Positions 36,997 through 45,725 of a DNA stretch of 64,000 nucleotides are shown in pieces. The notes below the pieces were generated by a model, which made no database searches, was not told where the DNA came from, and saw only the letters and a program-made list of their open reading frames with translations. Source of the stretch: Deltaproteobacteria bacterium. GTDB taxonomy: Bacteria > Myxococcota_C > UBA6777. The stretch is from contig SBHC01000044.1 in assembly GCA_006226375.1 (NCBI GenBank), positions 62,001-126,000 of the forward strand. The letters are read 5' to 3'. Positions within the stretch are counted from its first letter, which is position 1, and every line of letters begins with the position of its first letter. A program made the position numbers and the translations under genes.

Positions 36997-37797
36997 ATGC
37001 AACATCCCATGCACAAATTTGTAGGACTCTTGCTTGGCGTTGGACTGCTGTTTCTTGCATGTCACACACAGGCAGCCCCTCCCGCGCATCCCAAATCGGC
37101 GCAAACGCCCTGGGCCATTGTGTTTACGTCACAAGGTAACTTTGTGGTGGAGTTGTTTGATCAGTGGGTCCCCAAAACGGTCGCTCATTTTGTCGGCCTC
37201 GCCACAGGGAGCAAGCCCTGGCAAGATCCCAAAACCAAAGAAACGGTTCGGAAGCCTTTGTACCGCAACCTGACCTTCCATCGGATCGTCCCGACCTACA
37301 TGTTGCAAACGGGTTGTCCCTTGGGCAATGGCAAAGGAGGACCGGGCTATACCATCCAGGATGAATTCCACCCCAACCTTCGCCACGGAGGCCCAGGCTA
37401 TGTCAGCATGGCCAACGCAGGACCCAACACCAACGGCAGTCAATTCTACATCACGTTAAGGGCCACCCCGTGGTTGGACGTCAAAGAGATCAAAGGCAAA
37501 TATTGCAAGAACTTCGACAACCCCATCCGGTGCACTCGTCACATGGATTGCCTCAAGTACGCCCGAATGTTTCCCAACGCAGCGGACGGCAAAGCCCTGT
37601 GCGAGAAGCGCACACAAAAACGTGGCCACACCGTGTTTGGGAAGGTCGTTCATGGGCTGAACGTGCTCACGAAGATCTCCGAATTGCCGATGGACGCGAA
37701 CGGTAGACCGTTTCAACCTGTAAAGCTCAAACGAATTGACATTCGACGAGGCAAGCGATGGCAGCGCTCCTGGTTGCGTGCCAAACCCTCGAAGTAA
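36997..37797 (+). CDS. Exported cyclophilin-type PPIase with one Cys4 insert
   Basis: A 266-residue PPIase with a signal sequence; LFLAC could be a lipobox, or cleavage may follow TQA. The core carries FHRIVPTYMLQTG, GNGKGGPGY, and MANAGPNTNGSQFYIT. One Cys4 unit (YCKNFDNPIRC..., spacing C-x8-C-x5-C-x16-C) is inserted at the same place as the two units of the upstream paralogue. GGAGG lies 12 bases before the ATG at 36997, a long spacing; ATG at 37009 is an alternative. 25 bp after the previous gene, so the two are probably one operon. Confidence 0.9.
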   Translation: MQHPMHKFVGLLLGVGLLFLACHTQAAPPAHPKSAQTPWAIVFTSQGNFVVELFDQWVPKTVAHFVGLATGSKPWQDPKTKETVRKPLYRNLTFHRIVPTYMLQTGCPLGNGKGGPGYTIQDEFHPNLRHGGPGYVSMANAGPNTNGSQFYITLRATPWLDVKEIKGKYCKNFDNPIRCTRHMDCLKYARMFPNAADGKALCEKRTQKRGHTVFGKVVHGLNVLTKISELPMDANGRPFQPVKLKRIDIRRGKRWQRSWLRAKPSK

Positions 37798-37836
37798 GAA
37801 AAACGTTCAGGCCTTTGGAGACCCGGAGAAAGCACG

Positions 37837-38346
37837 ATGCCAACGTACGCAGACTTCTACACAAGCATGGGAAACTTCACCGCGGAATTGTACTCTGACT
37901 TGACGCCCAAAACCGTCGCAAACTTTATCGGCTTGGCGCAAGGCTCGAAAGTCTGGGTCGATCCCCGAACCGGTCAGCAAAAGACCAACACCCCGTTTTA
38001 CAACGGTCTAAGCTTCCACAGGGTCATCAAGAACTTTATGATCCAGGGAGGTTGTCCGCTGGGAACAGGGACCGGTGGTCCAGGGTATCGCTTCGAGGAT
38101 GAATTTCACACATCCTTGCAGCATGATGATGCAGGCTACCTGAGCATGGCCAACGCAGGACCCAACACCAACGGCAGCCAGTTTTTTATCACAGACGCAG
38201 CGACCCCCTGGCTGGATGGCAAACACACCATCTTTGGCAAGGTAGTGAGTGGAATGGACATCGTGAAACGCATCGCGGATGTCCCCACAGGAGAACAAGA
38301 TCGCCCCCTCAACCCCGTGACGATTCTAGACATTCGCATTCGATAA
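37837..38346 (+). CDS. Cytoplasmic cyclophilin-type PPIase
   Basis: A 169-residue minimal cyclophilin without signal peptide and without the Cys insert. FHRVIKNFMIQGG (catalytic Arg), [25 protein letters not shown] and HTIFGKVVSG are all canonical, so it is expected to be active in proline isomerisation in the cytoplasm. A GGAGA-rich leader lies about 15 bases before the ATG. It is the third member of the tandem set, and the closest to the ancestral form. Confidence 0.94.
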   Translation: MPTYADFYTSMGNFTAELYSDLTPKTVANFIGLAQGSKVWVDPRTGQQKTNTPFYNGLSFHRVIKNFMIQGGCPLGTGTGGPGYRFEDEFHTSLQHDDAGYLSMANAGPNTNGSQFFITDAATPWLDGKHTIFGKVVSGMDIVKRIADVPTGEQDRPLNPVTILDIRIR

Positions 38347-38361
38347 GGACGCAAGGATAAG

Positions 38362-38817
38362 ATGAGTACGTATACTGAAGAAGAGAAAGATGTTCTTGAG
38401 GAAATCATCGAACTTGACCCCGAGAACGATGACCTTGTCACTGTGTTCATCAGTGACCTCCAGAACTGCAGAGAACGTCTGGAAGAGCTTCAAGAAGAAG
38501 GCATCCCTTCCGTGATTGTTGCCTTCGAAGATCACATTTCGGCGATGGGTCCTCCGGTTCTTCAATTGCTGGTTCGGCGAGAAGACATCGAGGACGTGGC
38601 CGAGATCTTCAAAGAGATCTGGGAAGAGGTCCTCGACACAGAAGGCGTCACAGCATCGGCCAGCGATGTCATCGACTTCAGCCAAGATACGATTGTTTGT
38701 CCAGGCTGTGAGACCGAGCTTAGCGAAGTGACCGAAGAGGGTGAATGCCCGGAATGTGGTTTATTTTTGGGCTTCCCAGATGAAGGCCCACTGGAAGAAG
38801 AGGAAGCCAACAGCTAG
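38362..38817 (+). CDS. Acidic protein with C-terminal zinc ribbon
   Basis: A 151-residue, very acidic cytoplasmic protein that I do not recognise. Residues 1-105 are helical and Glu/Asp/Leu-rich. Residues about 112-135 hold a zinc-ribbon pattern with two CxxC knuckles (CPGC and CPEC, 15 residues between them). AAGGATAAG precedes the ATG. It lies 15 bp after the third cyclophilin and ends 2 bp before the TsaC/YciO-like gene, suggesting a translationally linked pair. Confidence 0.75.
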   Translation: MSTYTEEEKDVLEEIIELDPENDDLVTVFISDLQNCRERLEELQEEGIPSVIVAFEDHISAMGPPVLQLLVRREDIEDVAEIFKEIWEEVLDTEGVTASASDVIDFSQDTIVCPGCETELSEVTEEGECPECGLFLGFPDEGPLEEEEANS

Positions 38818-38819
38818 TC

Positions 38820-39428
38820 ATGCTCCTCTCTGTACATCCTGAATATCCCCAGATGCGAAAAATCGTGCGGGCCGCCCAATACCTCAAAGACGGAGAGATT
38901 GTGGCCTACCCCACTGACACTGGGTATGGATTGGGCTGTGACCCATTCCAACGAAAGACCGTGGAACGCATGTTCCGCTTGCTCAACCTTCCTGACACCA
39001 AGTACGCCTCTCTCCTCTGCAAAGACTTTAAGCAGATGGCTGTGTATGGCTACATCTCGGACTATGTCTACCGCAAAGCTCGAAAGGTGTTTCCAGGACC
39101 CTATACCTTGATCGTAGAAGCGACCAAGGCGATCCCCAAGCCCCTGCGCGGCAAACGTCGAGAAGTGGGAATCCGTGTTCCCAACAACAATGTGACGTTG
39201 GCCTTGATCGAGGAGTTAGAAGGCCCCATCCTGAATGTAACGGCTCGTGATTTTCAGGGGGAGTATATGGATGACCCTCACGTGATCGAGTCCGTCTACA
39301 GGAAATCGTTGGGCGCTGTTGTCGACTGCGATTTGATTCCCGAAAGTTCCTCAACGGTCATGGATCTCACGGGAGAATTCCCCGAAGTTGTTCGTCTGGG
39401 TCAGGGTGACCCCGATATTTTCCTCTAG
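38820..39428 (+). CDS. TsaC/YciO/Sua5-family protein, probable threonylcarbamoyl-AMP synthase
   Basis: A 202-residue YrdC-like domain. The family core is clear: GEIVAYPTDTGYGLGCDP, SLLCKDFKQMAVYGYI, GPYTLIVEAT, REVGIRVPNN and the Asn-rich strand ILNVTARD. TsaC makes threonylcarbamoyl-AMP for the t6A37 tRNA modification. The STAAxxSG motif of bona fide TsaC appears as NVTARDFQG, which is closer to the YciO branch whose activity is less certain, so I do not assign tsaC. Starts two bases after the upstream stop. Confidence 0.87.
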   Translation: MLLSVHPEYPQMRKIVRAAQYLKDGEIVAYPTDTGYGLGCDPFQRKTVERMFRLLNLPDTKYASLLCKDFKQMAVYGYISDYVYRKARKVFPGPYTLIVEATKAIPKPLRGKRREVGIRVPNNNVTLALIEELEGPILNVTARDFQGEYMDDPHVIESVYRKSLGAVVDCDLIPESSSTVMDLTGEFPEVVRLGQGDPDIFL

Positions 39429-39449
39429 TCCCAAGAGAACACCCCCCTA

Positions 39450-40688
39450 ATGGCTTACGAAACCCTGATTGGTTTTCGCTACCTGCGTACCCGCAAGCGT
39501 TCCACCTTTCTATCCATCATTACATTAATCAGTGTGGTGGGTGTCACGTTGGGTGTGGCTACGCTTTGCGTCGCTCTGTCCGTGATGAACGGTTTTCAGC
39601 AAGAGCTGTTGGAGCGGGTGATTGGCATCAACGCCCACGCCATGGTGACGTCGCGTGGTTCCGTGTTTTACGACCACGTTGAGATGCGGGACAAGCTGGT
39701 GAAGGTCAAAGGTGTTCGCAGCGCCACCCCGATTGTCTTGGCCGAAGCGCTGCTGTCCGCTGGAAATCGCATCGTCGGTGTCGGCATTAAGGGGATCGAT
39801 CTTCGTCACCCTATTCACTTTGAGCAGCTTCGTCGAGCCAAAGTCCCCAAAACCAAAGGGTCACTGGACGAGTTGGTCCCACAAAAACCGGGTCAACTTC
39901 CAGGCATCGCGATTGGAAAGGCGTTGGCTGAGAAACTGCAAGTGTCATCCGGCGATGTGATCAGCCTGGTCTCCCCCATCTCCTTTTTTGGAATGGGCCA
40001 CAGCCAAGCCTCCAGTCGAACGTTTCGGGTGGCCTTGATTTTTAAAGTGGGCATGCACCAATACGACAGCAAATTCTGCTTTATCAGCATCAGCGAAGCC
40101 CAAAAGTTCTTCAAGCTGGATTCAGCCGCCAATGCCATTGAGATCCTTGCCAACGATTTCCGCAAGCTACGCGAAGTGAAGAATCGGATCTTCCAAAAGT
40201 TCCGCCAAAAGTATCTTCAGGTCCGTGACTGGCGACAGATGAACTTGAACCTGTTCTTGGCCATCCAGCAAAACAAGCTTGCGTTGGGCATTGTGTTGTT
40301 GTTCATTATCTTGGTGGCCTCCCTGAACATTGCCGGCACGTTGATCCTGATGGTATTGGAGAAGTCCAAGGACATCGCCATATTGCGAGCGATGGGAGCC
40401 AAGAACAACAGCATTATGACCATCTTTATGACCTTTGGTTTGTACATTGGAGCGTTGGGGACCATGCTCGGAGTGACGCTGGGTTATATGGTCTGTCAAC
40501 TGGCCAATCGAGTCGGGATCACCCTGGACGCCTCGGTCTATTTCATCGCCAAGCTACCGATTAAGATCAACCCGCTGGAGTGGGTTGTGGTAGCGGTCTG
40601 CGCCCTTCTTATCAGCTTTTTGGCCACCATTTATCCGGCCATCCAAGCGTCTCGTCAGAAGCCCGTCGAAGTGTTGCGATACGAATAA
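39450..40688 (+). CDS. LolC/LolE-type lipoprotein-releasing permease
   Basis: A 412-residue inner-membrane protein with the MacB/LolCE layout: TM1 at about residues 25-50 (ITLISVVGVTLGVATLCVALSVMNGF), a periplasmic domain of about 210 residues, then three TM segments, with DIAILRAMGAKNNSIM as the coupling helix. GFQQELLERVIGINAHAMV is typical of LolC/E. The ATPase partner LolD is not beside it. The LolCDE complex passes lipoproteins to LolA for outer-membrane sorting, relevant here because at least ten genes of this window encode lipoproteins. Which of LolC and LolE it represents is not decided. Confidence 0.9.
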   Translation: MAYETLIGFRYLRTRKRSTFLSIITLISVVGVTLGVATLCVALSVMNGFQQELLERVIGINAHAMVTSRGSVFYDHVEMRDKLVKVKGVRSATPIVLAEALLSAGNRIVGVGIKGIDLRHPIHFEQLRRAKVPKTKGSLDELVPQKPGQLPGIAIGKALAEKLQVSSGDVISLVSPISFFGMGHSQASSRTFRVALIFKVGMHQYDSKFCFISISEAQKFFKLDSAANAIEILANDFRKLREVKNRIFQKFRQKYLQVRDWRQMNLNLFLAIQQNKLALGIVLLFIILVASLNIAGTLILMVLEKSKDIAILRAMGAKNNSIMTIFMTFGLYIGALGTMLGVTLGYMVCQLANRVGITLDASVYFIAKLPIKINPLEWVVVAVCALLISFLATIYPAIQASRQKPVEVLRYE

Positions 40689-40700
40689 CGGAGTCGAGGG

Positions 40701-43352
40701 ATGGAGTCTCTCCAAGCTACGCTGGAATCCATCGTTGGCCCTACATGGGTCTCTGCCCGTTTCTCCGATCGCATCGCCTACAGCCGCGACCTCTGGCCCA
40801 AACACCTGCTAGAACCGGAACTTCCGGAGGTATCAGACTTGCCTCTTTGCATTGTCTGGCCTGGAAGCGTTCAGCAAGCCGCCGATGTCATCCAAAGCTG
40901 CAACAAAGCAGGGGTTCCCTTTCTGCCAGTTGGAGGTTCGTCCTCTGTCACAGGGGCAGCAACCCCTCCTCCACAGTGCGTGCTCATCGACACAAAGAGA
41001 CTCTCCAAAGTTCGCTCCATTGAATCTGAAAATGGCAACGTTACCGTTGAAGCAGGCCTGTTGGGTGGAACGCTGGAAGAGACGCTCCAAAGTCACCAGC
41101 TGACCTTGGGGCATTTCCCTTCCTCACTTCATTTTTCCAGTGTGGGAGGCTGGGTAGCCACAAGGTGCGCAGGCCAGGCTTCGGCTCGGTATGGCAACAT
41201 CGAAGACCTTGTCTTGGGCGTCGAGTGGGTGAGCACAACGGGCAAGATTCGTTGGAGCTATGGGTCGTGGGATGCAACGCCCCTCCTTTTGGGTAGCGAA
41301 GGGTCGATGGGACTGATCACGGCGTGTCAGTTGAAGGTATTCCCCCAACCCAAAGGCCGCAGATACCGTGGGGTGCTCTTCCCCAATCTGTCCCTTGGTC
41401 TTGAAGCGATGCGGACCTGGATGCAACAAAGCCACCCTCCCCCCACCGTGATGAGGCTCTACGACCCCATCGACTCCTTGCTCTCCTCCCATCGCAAAGG
41501 AGGACTGCCTGTTCCCTTGTTCTCACCGCTGTTTACGACGCAGCTTCAATCGGAAGAGATTGAAGACGAAGCCATAGAGCCACCGCCTGAAAAGCCCACC
41601 TTGTTCACCCCGTTATCCCGTGGTTTGGGACGACTGGTGTCGCAGACACGACAACGTTTTATGGAAGTTGTACTCCGCAACTCCAAGAGAGGTCTCCCCC
41701 TTCTGGAGCGGCTGCTTCCGACACAAGCCATGATGTTGCTGGGCTATGAAGAATCCTCGGAGTCATTGGCCGAGCAACGCATTCATGAGGCGCTGCGTTG
41801 GTTTGCGACTTACCATGGCGAAGACATGGGCGAAGAGGTGGGAGAACATTGGTACAAGCACCGCTACGATTCTTCGTTTCGCCAACCTCAGGTGTTTCCT
41901 TCCGGCGCTTTTGCCGACACACTCGACGTTGCAACAGATTGGGGCCATCTCCTCCCGCTGTACGAAAGCGTCAAGCGAACACTACAACGAGAAGCCTGGG
42001 TGCAGGCCCAATTTACTCACCCTTATCTCGATGGATGCTCCGTTTCTTTCTCGCTGACGGGCGTTGAAAAACAATTCGACACCACCAAAAAGTACGAATC
42101 GCTGTGGCGAAGGAGCCTGTCTGTGGTGTTGGCGTCCCACGCAACGATGAGTCACCAAAACGGGGTGGGTAGACTCCGAACCGAAGCCATGCCACGAGAG
42201 CTTGGGCGAACCGAAGCCGCCCTCCTTCGGACTGTTCAAGAGTGTTGGCAGGAGACTCTGCCGACCCATCAAACCAGCCTTTTGCCCTCGTCCGTTTTGT
42301 CGTTGCTGTTGAAGAAGAAGAGAAAACCTGAGCCAGTCCGCCGCTCACGACTGTCTTCCATGGAACACGCTGGCTTGCACGTGGATACCCAATCGATGTT
42401 GATGCAGGCTGGAGGATTTCATAGCTTGGAATCGATCGAAACGTTTGCCCAACTTCACGGCATGACGGCAGGCTTCCGAACAGGCTGGGAGCTTCCACTC
42501 GCCGAGTGGTTTGCCCAAAACATTCGACTGGCCCAACGAAACAACAGCCTCTCCCCGCTCTCTCTATGCCAAACCATGTCCGTGACGCTTACAAGCGGAG
42601 AGTCACTCCAGCTGGGACGTGGCCCTCGTTCGTCCACAGGTCCCGATTTACGGGGTCTTTTTCTGGGAAGTTTTCATTCACTCGGGACTCTACATCAAGC
42701 CACTTTGCGGCTTCAACGTCACAACACTCACCTGAGTTTTGGCTCCTTTTCCTTCACCAACCTGGAAGAGGCTTGCCTCACTCTTCGCAGGCTCCAACAG
42801 CACAATCAGGTCAAGTGGGATGGAGCCTTACTTCGGCAGGCGACCTCCAAAGGCCCGCTCCTGTTCTATCGTTGCACCCACAAGCAGCACGCGCTGTTCA
42901 AAAGTTACTTCCCCAAGGCCACAGACTTTCGAGAGTTTCATACACAGCAAGTGTTGCCAGGACCCGACGCACGTCTATGGTTAAGCCTGGAGATTCCCTG
43001 GTCAGACTTGCCCGAAGCATGGGCCAAATTGGAAGCCCTGGCGCCACAGATTGTCGATGACTTTGCTCTGATGCGAACCTATCACTCCAGCGGAGAGTTG
43101 TTGGTTCAGCTCTCCTCGCAACAAAGCACACGAGCCCACTTTCTCCAATCAAGAGACACGATACGAAAGTCACTTGGAAGCTCCCTGCTGCGCTGGATGG
43201 GTTCGGAAGATAGATGGGAAGACCGCCGTGACCTCAGCGACCACAGAGACTTCTTCACACGAATACAGCTGCAGCTGCATCGAGAATCCAGTGAACCTTC
43301 CACCGCTCCCTTGAACCCAGGCTCCACAGAGGACGACCATGAACAGCATTGA
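40701..43352 (+). CDS. Duplicated FAD-linked oxidase (second copy degenerate)
   Basis: An 883-residue cytoplasmic flavoprotein. The first half has a PCMH-type FAD domain (residues about 35-215: VGGSSSVTGAA, GHFPSSLHFSSVGGWVATRCAG) and an oxidase C domain related to alkyl-dihydroxyacetone-phosphate synthase and glycolate oxidase GlcD (ADTLDVATDWGHLLPLYESV, SHQNGVGRLR; the family's HHHGVG has lost two His). From about residue 550 a second PCMH-like domain appears (HVDTQSML, FHSLESIETFAQLHGM, RGPRSSTGPDLRGLFLGSF) without a clear flavin-binding glycine loop. The stop overlaps the next gene, an Fe-S protein, by 14 bp; oxidase plus Fe-S pairs of this sort pass electrons to the respiratory chain. 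The substrate is unknown. Confidence 0.83.
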   Translation: MESLQATLESIVGPTWVSARFSDRIAYSRDLWPKHLLEPELPEVSDLPLCIVWPGSVQQAADVIQSCNKAGVPFLPVGGSSSVTGAATPPPQCVLIDTKRLSKVRSIESENGNVTVEAGLLGGTLEETLQSHQLTLGHFPSSLHFSSVGGWVATRCAGQASARYGNIEDLVLGVEWVSTTGKIRWSYGSWDATPLLLGSEGSMGLITACQLKVFPQPKGRRYRGVLFPNLSLGLEAMRTWMQQSHPPPTVMRLYDPIDSLLSSHRKGGLPVPLFSPLFTTQLQSEEIEDEAIEPPPEKPTLFTPLSRGLGRLVSQTRQRFMEVVLRNSKRGLPLLERLLPTQAMMLLGYEESSESLAEQRIHEALRWFATYHGEDMGEEVGEHWYKHRYDSSFRQPQVFPSGAFADTLDVATDWGHLLPLYESVKRTLQREAWVQAQFTHPYLDGCSVSFSLTGVEKQFDTTKKYESLWRRSLSVVLASHATMSHQNGVGRLRTEAMPRELGRTEAALLRTVQECWQETLPTHQTSLLPSSVLSLLLKKKRKPEPVRRSRLSSMEHAGLHVDTQSMLMQAGGFHSLESIETFAQLHGMTAGFRTGWELPLAEWFAQNIRLAQRNNSLSPLSLCQTMSVTLTSGESLQLGRGPRSSTGPDLRGLFLGSFHSLGTLHQATLRLQRHNTHLSFGSFSFTNLEEACLTLRRLQQHNQVKWDGALLRQATSKGPLLFYRCTHKQHALFKSYFPKATDFREFHTQQVLPGPDARLWLSLEIPWSDLPEAWAKLEALAPQIVDDFALMRTYHSSGELLVQLSSQQSTRAHFLQSRDTIRKSLGSSLLRWMGSEDRWEDRRDLSDHRDFFTRIQLQLHRESSEPSTAPLNPGSTEDDHEQH

Positions 43353-44442
43353 TCCCAACACCGCTGCGACGTGCCGGGCCTGCCCCAAACTTTGTCGGCA
43401 TGTTTGCCCGCCGGCTTTGGGAGAGATGCGAGAGACTCTCACGCCCACCCACAAGATGAACTTGGTCGCGTTGTGGCAAGAGGGACAAATTGGTCTGGAC
43501 CAGGATCTGGCTGAAGTCTTCTATGCCTGCAACGACTGTGGTGCGTGTACCTCACGATGCCAACTGAAGCAAAATCCGGCAGAGTCGTTGTACGCCGCGC
43601 GGGCCATCGCCTACCAAAAACAGGTCATCCCACAACCCGTAAAAGACGTAGTGGAAAGGCACCACACACACGGCAACCCGTTTGGCCCGATCGAAGCCGA
43701 CCCGCCTCATGAACAAGCCAACATCCAAATCCTTGCTGGATGCTCAATGTGGTACCACCAACCCGAGGAGGAGGTAGAGACCCTTCGTCAGGCGCTCCAG
43801 CAAAGCCACACCCAGCCTGTCAAAGTGTGTCACCCCGAACATTGCTGTGGCGCAGCACTGCACGCAGCCGGAGCCCTGGACGACCACCGAAATCACGCCA
43901 ACCTCTTTGTCCATCACCACCGCCACGTCACCTCTTTGGTTGTGGCTGACCCTCACTGTGCACATCACATTCGCTCAGTGTATCCGAAGCTTGGGTTGAA
44001 CCTACCGTTTCAAGTCATCCACTATCTTCAAGCGATGGAACGCAGCAATCTCTCACGAAAACACAAGACTCGCCCCACCCCAGTGTTCTATCTTGACCCT
44101 TCCCCATTGGGCCGTCATTCGGGGGTTTTCTTGTTGCCACGCCACTGGTTGAAAGACCTCAACTACGAGGTCCTTGAGTTTGTTTCGAGCCACAACCAGG
44201 CTCTGGATACGGCTGCAGGTGGTATCTATCGTTGGACTTCACCGGAAGGTGCCCTGCGCCACGCTCATCAGCTGCTCATGCCGCTTCGCCAAAGCTCCGA
44301 AAACGGCGAGAATGTAGCATTGATCACAGTTGGAGAGAGCGAACGATCACATATCGAAGAAGCCAACCCTGACTTGAAAATTTTTGATCTCAACAACTGG
44401 ATCGCCAAAGGCCTCCTCAACCTTCCCCTACCCCTTGAATAA
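43339..44442 (+). CDS. GlcF/GlpC/HdrD-like Fe-S oxidoreductase subunit with degenerate second CCG domain
   Basis: A 367-residue protein. Two 4Fe-4S ferredoxin motifs lie near residues 11-25 (CRACPKLCRHVCP) and 57-70 (CNDCGACTSRCQ). A first CCG domain has HCCGAAL, but its CxxC is reduced to one Cys (DPHCAHH). The second CCG domain keeps the shape (YLDPSPLGRHSGVFLLPRHWL) with the expected DPC changed to DPS and CCGAGG changed to AAGG, so it should not bind a cluster. GAGG precedes the ATG. Overlaps the FAD oxidase gene and is most likely its electron-accepting partner. Confidence 0.87.
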   Translation: MNSIDPNTAATCRACPKLCRHVCPPALGEMRETLTPTHKMNLVALWQEGQIGLDQDLAEVFYACNDCGACTSRCQLKQNPAESLYAARAIAYQKQVIPQPVKDVVERHHTHGNPFGPIEADPPHEQANIQILAGCSMWYHQPEEEVETLRQALQQSHTQPVKVCHPEHCCGAALHAAGALDDHRNHANLFVHHHRHVTSLVVADPHCAHHIRSVYPKLGLNLPFQVIHYLQAMERSNLSRKHKTRPTPVFYLDPSPLGRHSGVFLLPRHWLKDLNYEVLEFVSSHNQALDTAAGGIYRWTSPEGALRHAHQLLMPLRQSSENGENVALITVGESERSHIEEANPDLKIFDLNNWIAKGLLNLPLPLE

Positions 44443-44771
44443 AATTACAGAAACGCAGAACTTCCCATTCCAGTACCAGCACCCCCCAACAAAGAATTTG
44501 CATCCCTGCGGTTGCCAACGTTGTTTTCGATTCCCATGATCTAATCAAACCGAATGACAACCCAAGCTGTGATAGATAACACATCTAAATCACAAACGAA
44601 CATAGCTTCGTTTCCAAGCTATCCGTACACCTATCACAAAGCGAAAAATGGGCACTCCCCATTCCAACAGGAGATGTGCGCTCCACCATCGCGACATCTC
44701 CTCAAAGAAGCTAACCACCCTGTAGCAGTCACCTTCGTCATGGTTGACGGAGTCGTAGAAGGAGAAACACA
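44443..44771. other. Intergenic region of about 330 bp
   Basis: Separates the Fe-S gene from the ion-channel gene. An open frame from 44554 has no ribosome-binding site and runs into the channel gene; I do not call it. No structure recognised. Confidence 0.5.
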
Positions 44772-45695
44772 ATGGTCAAGCTTTGTCGTACGATTGCAGA
44801 ATCGAAAATCTTCCAAAACCTGATCTTGCTTTTAATCATCGTAGCTGGCGCTGTTGTTGGCCTGGAAACCTATGCCAGCATCGCCAAAGAACACCACACC
44901 ATCTTGGGCTACATGAACACCTTGATCATCTCCGCGTTTACGTTGGAAGCGGTGATCAAAATTGTAGCTTGTGGCAACAAACCTCTCGACTACTTCAAAA
45001 ATCCATGGAATCTGTTTGACTTTATCATTGTCGTCGTCTGCTTCCTTCCGATTGGAGGACATTATGCAGCGGTCCTTCGATTGGTCCGGATTGCCCGTGT
45101 TCTTCGACTGGTCACAGTTCTTCCGAAGCTTCAGCTGATCGTAGGTGCTTTGCTGAAGAGTGTGCCTTCAATGTTTTACATCGCGGTGCTGATGACCCTT
45201 CACTTCTACATCTACGCGGTGATGGGAACCATGATGTTCCAAGCCAATGACCCCACCCACTTTGGTGACTTGCATACTTCCATGCTCACCATGTTCCAGG
45301 TATTAACTCTGGAAAACTGGTCGGGGCTGATGCGAGCGCAAATGTTGGGTGCCAACCCGATGACCTGGACGGCTCCCTTCTTCTTCATCTCGTTTATTCT
45401 GTTGGGAACCATGTTGATGCTCAACCTGATTATCGGGGTGGTGATCAACAGCATGGAAGAAGTTCGGCAAGAAGAAGACGCCAAACAGCGAGCCGAGATT
45501 CTGGCGCAAAGCGAGATCTCCTCAGCGGACGAAATCCAGCTTTTGATCTCGCAGCTAGGTAAGTTTCAGAACAAGTTGAAGGAGGTCAAACACCAAATCA
45601 GGCTGGAAGAAAAAGAACACGCTGGGAAGACTCCACCCAATATTGAGACGCCCACACCGTCTTCACCCAAAGGAGTGCCGCTTCCCAGCGCGTAG
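44772..45695 (+). CDS. Single-domain voltage-gated cation channel (BacNav/NaChBac-like)
   Basis: A 307-residue six-TM channel subunit, expected to form tetramers. S1-S3 are hydrophobic with the conserved S2-S3 acidic residues (TLEAVIKI, WNLFDFIIVVV); S4 carries four Arg at every third position (RLVRIARVLRL). The pore loop FQVLTLENWSGLM places a Glu in the selectivity filter; NaChBac-type Na channels have TLESWAS or TLESWSM, so TLENWSG is a variant whose Na/Ca preference cannot be read off. S6 is followed by a charged coiled coil of about 65 residues, as in BacNav tetramerisation tails, and a Pro-rich end. GAAGGAG precedes the ATG. Convergent with the TMEM43-like gene. Confidence 0.93.
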   Translation: MVKLCRTIAESKIFQNLILLLIIVAGAVVGLETYASIAKEHHTILGYMNTLIISAFTLEAVIKIVACGNKPLDYFKNPWNLFDFIIVVVCFLPIGGHYAAVLRLVRIARVLRLVTVLPKLQLIVGALLKSVPSMFYIAVLMTLHFYIYAVMGTMMFQANDPTHFGDLHTSMLTMFQVLTLENWSGLMRAQMLGANPMTWTAPFFFISFILLGTMLMLNLIIGVVINSMEEVRQEEDAKQRAEILAQSEISSADEIQLLISQLGKFQNKLKEVKHQIRLEEKEHAGKTPPNIETPTPSSPKGVPLPSA

Positions 45696-45725
45696 GGAAG
45701 GAACAAAAAGTCTACGTGATGGGAA

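Noticed and set aside
44554..44823. 89-codon open frame before the ion channel
   Set aside because: No ribosome-binding site, overlaps the well-supported channel start, and the peptide has no recognisable feature.
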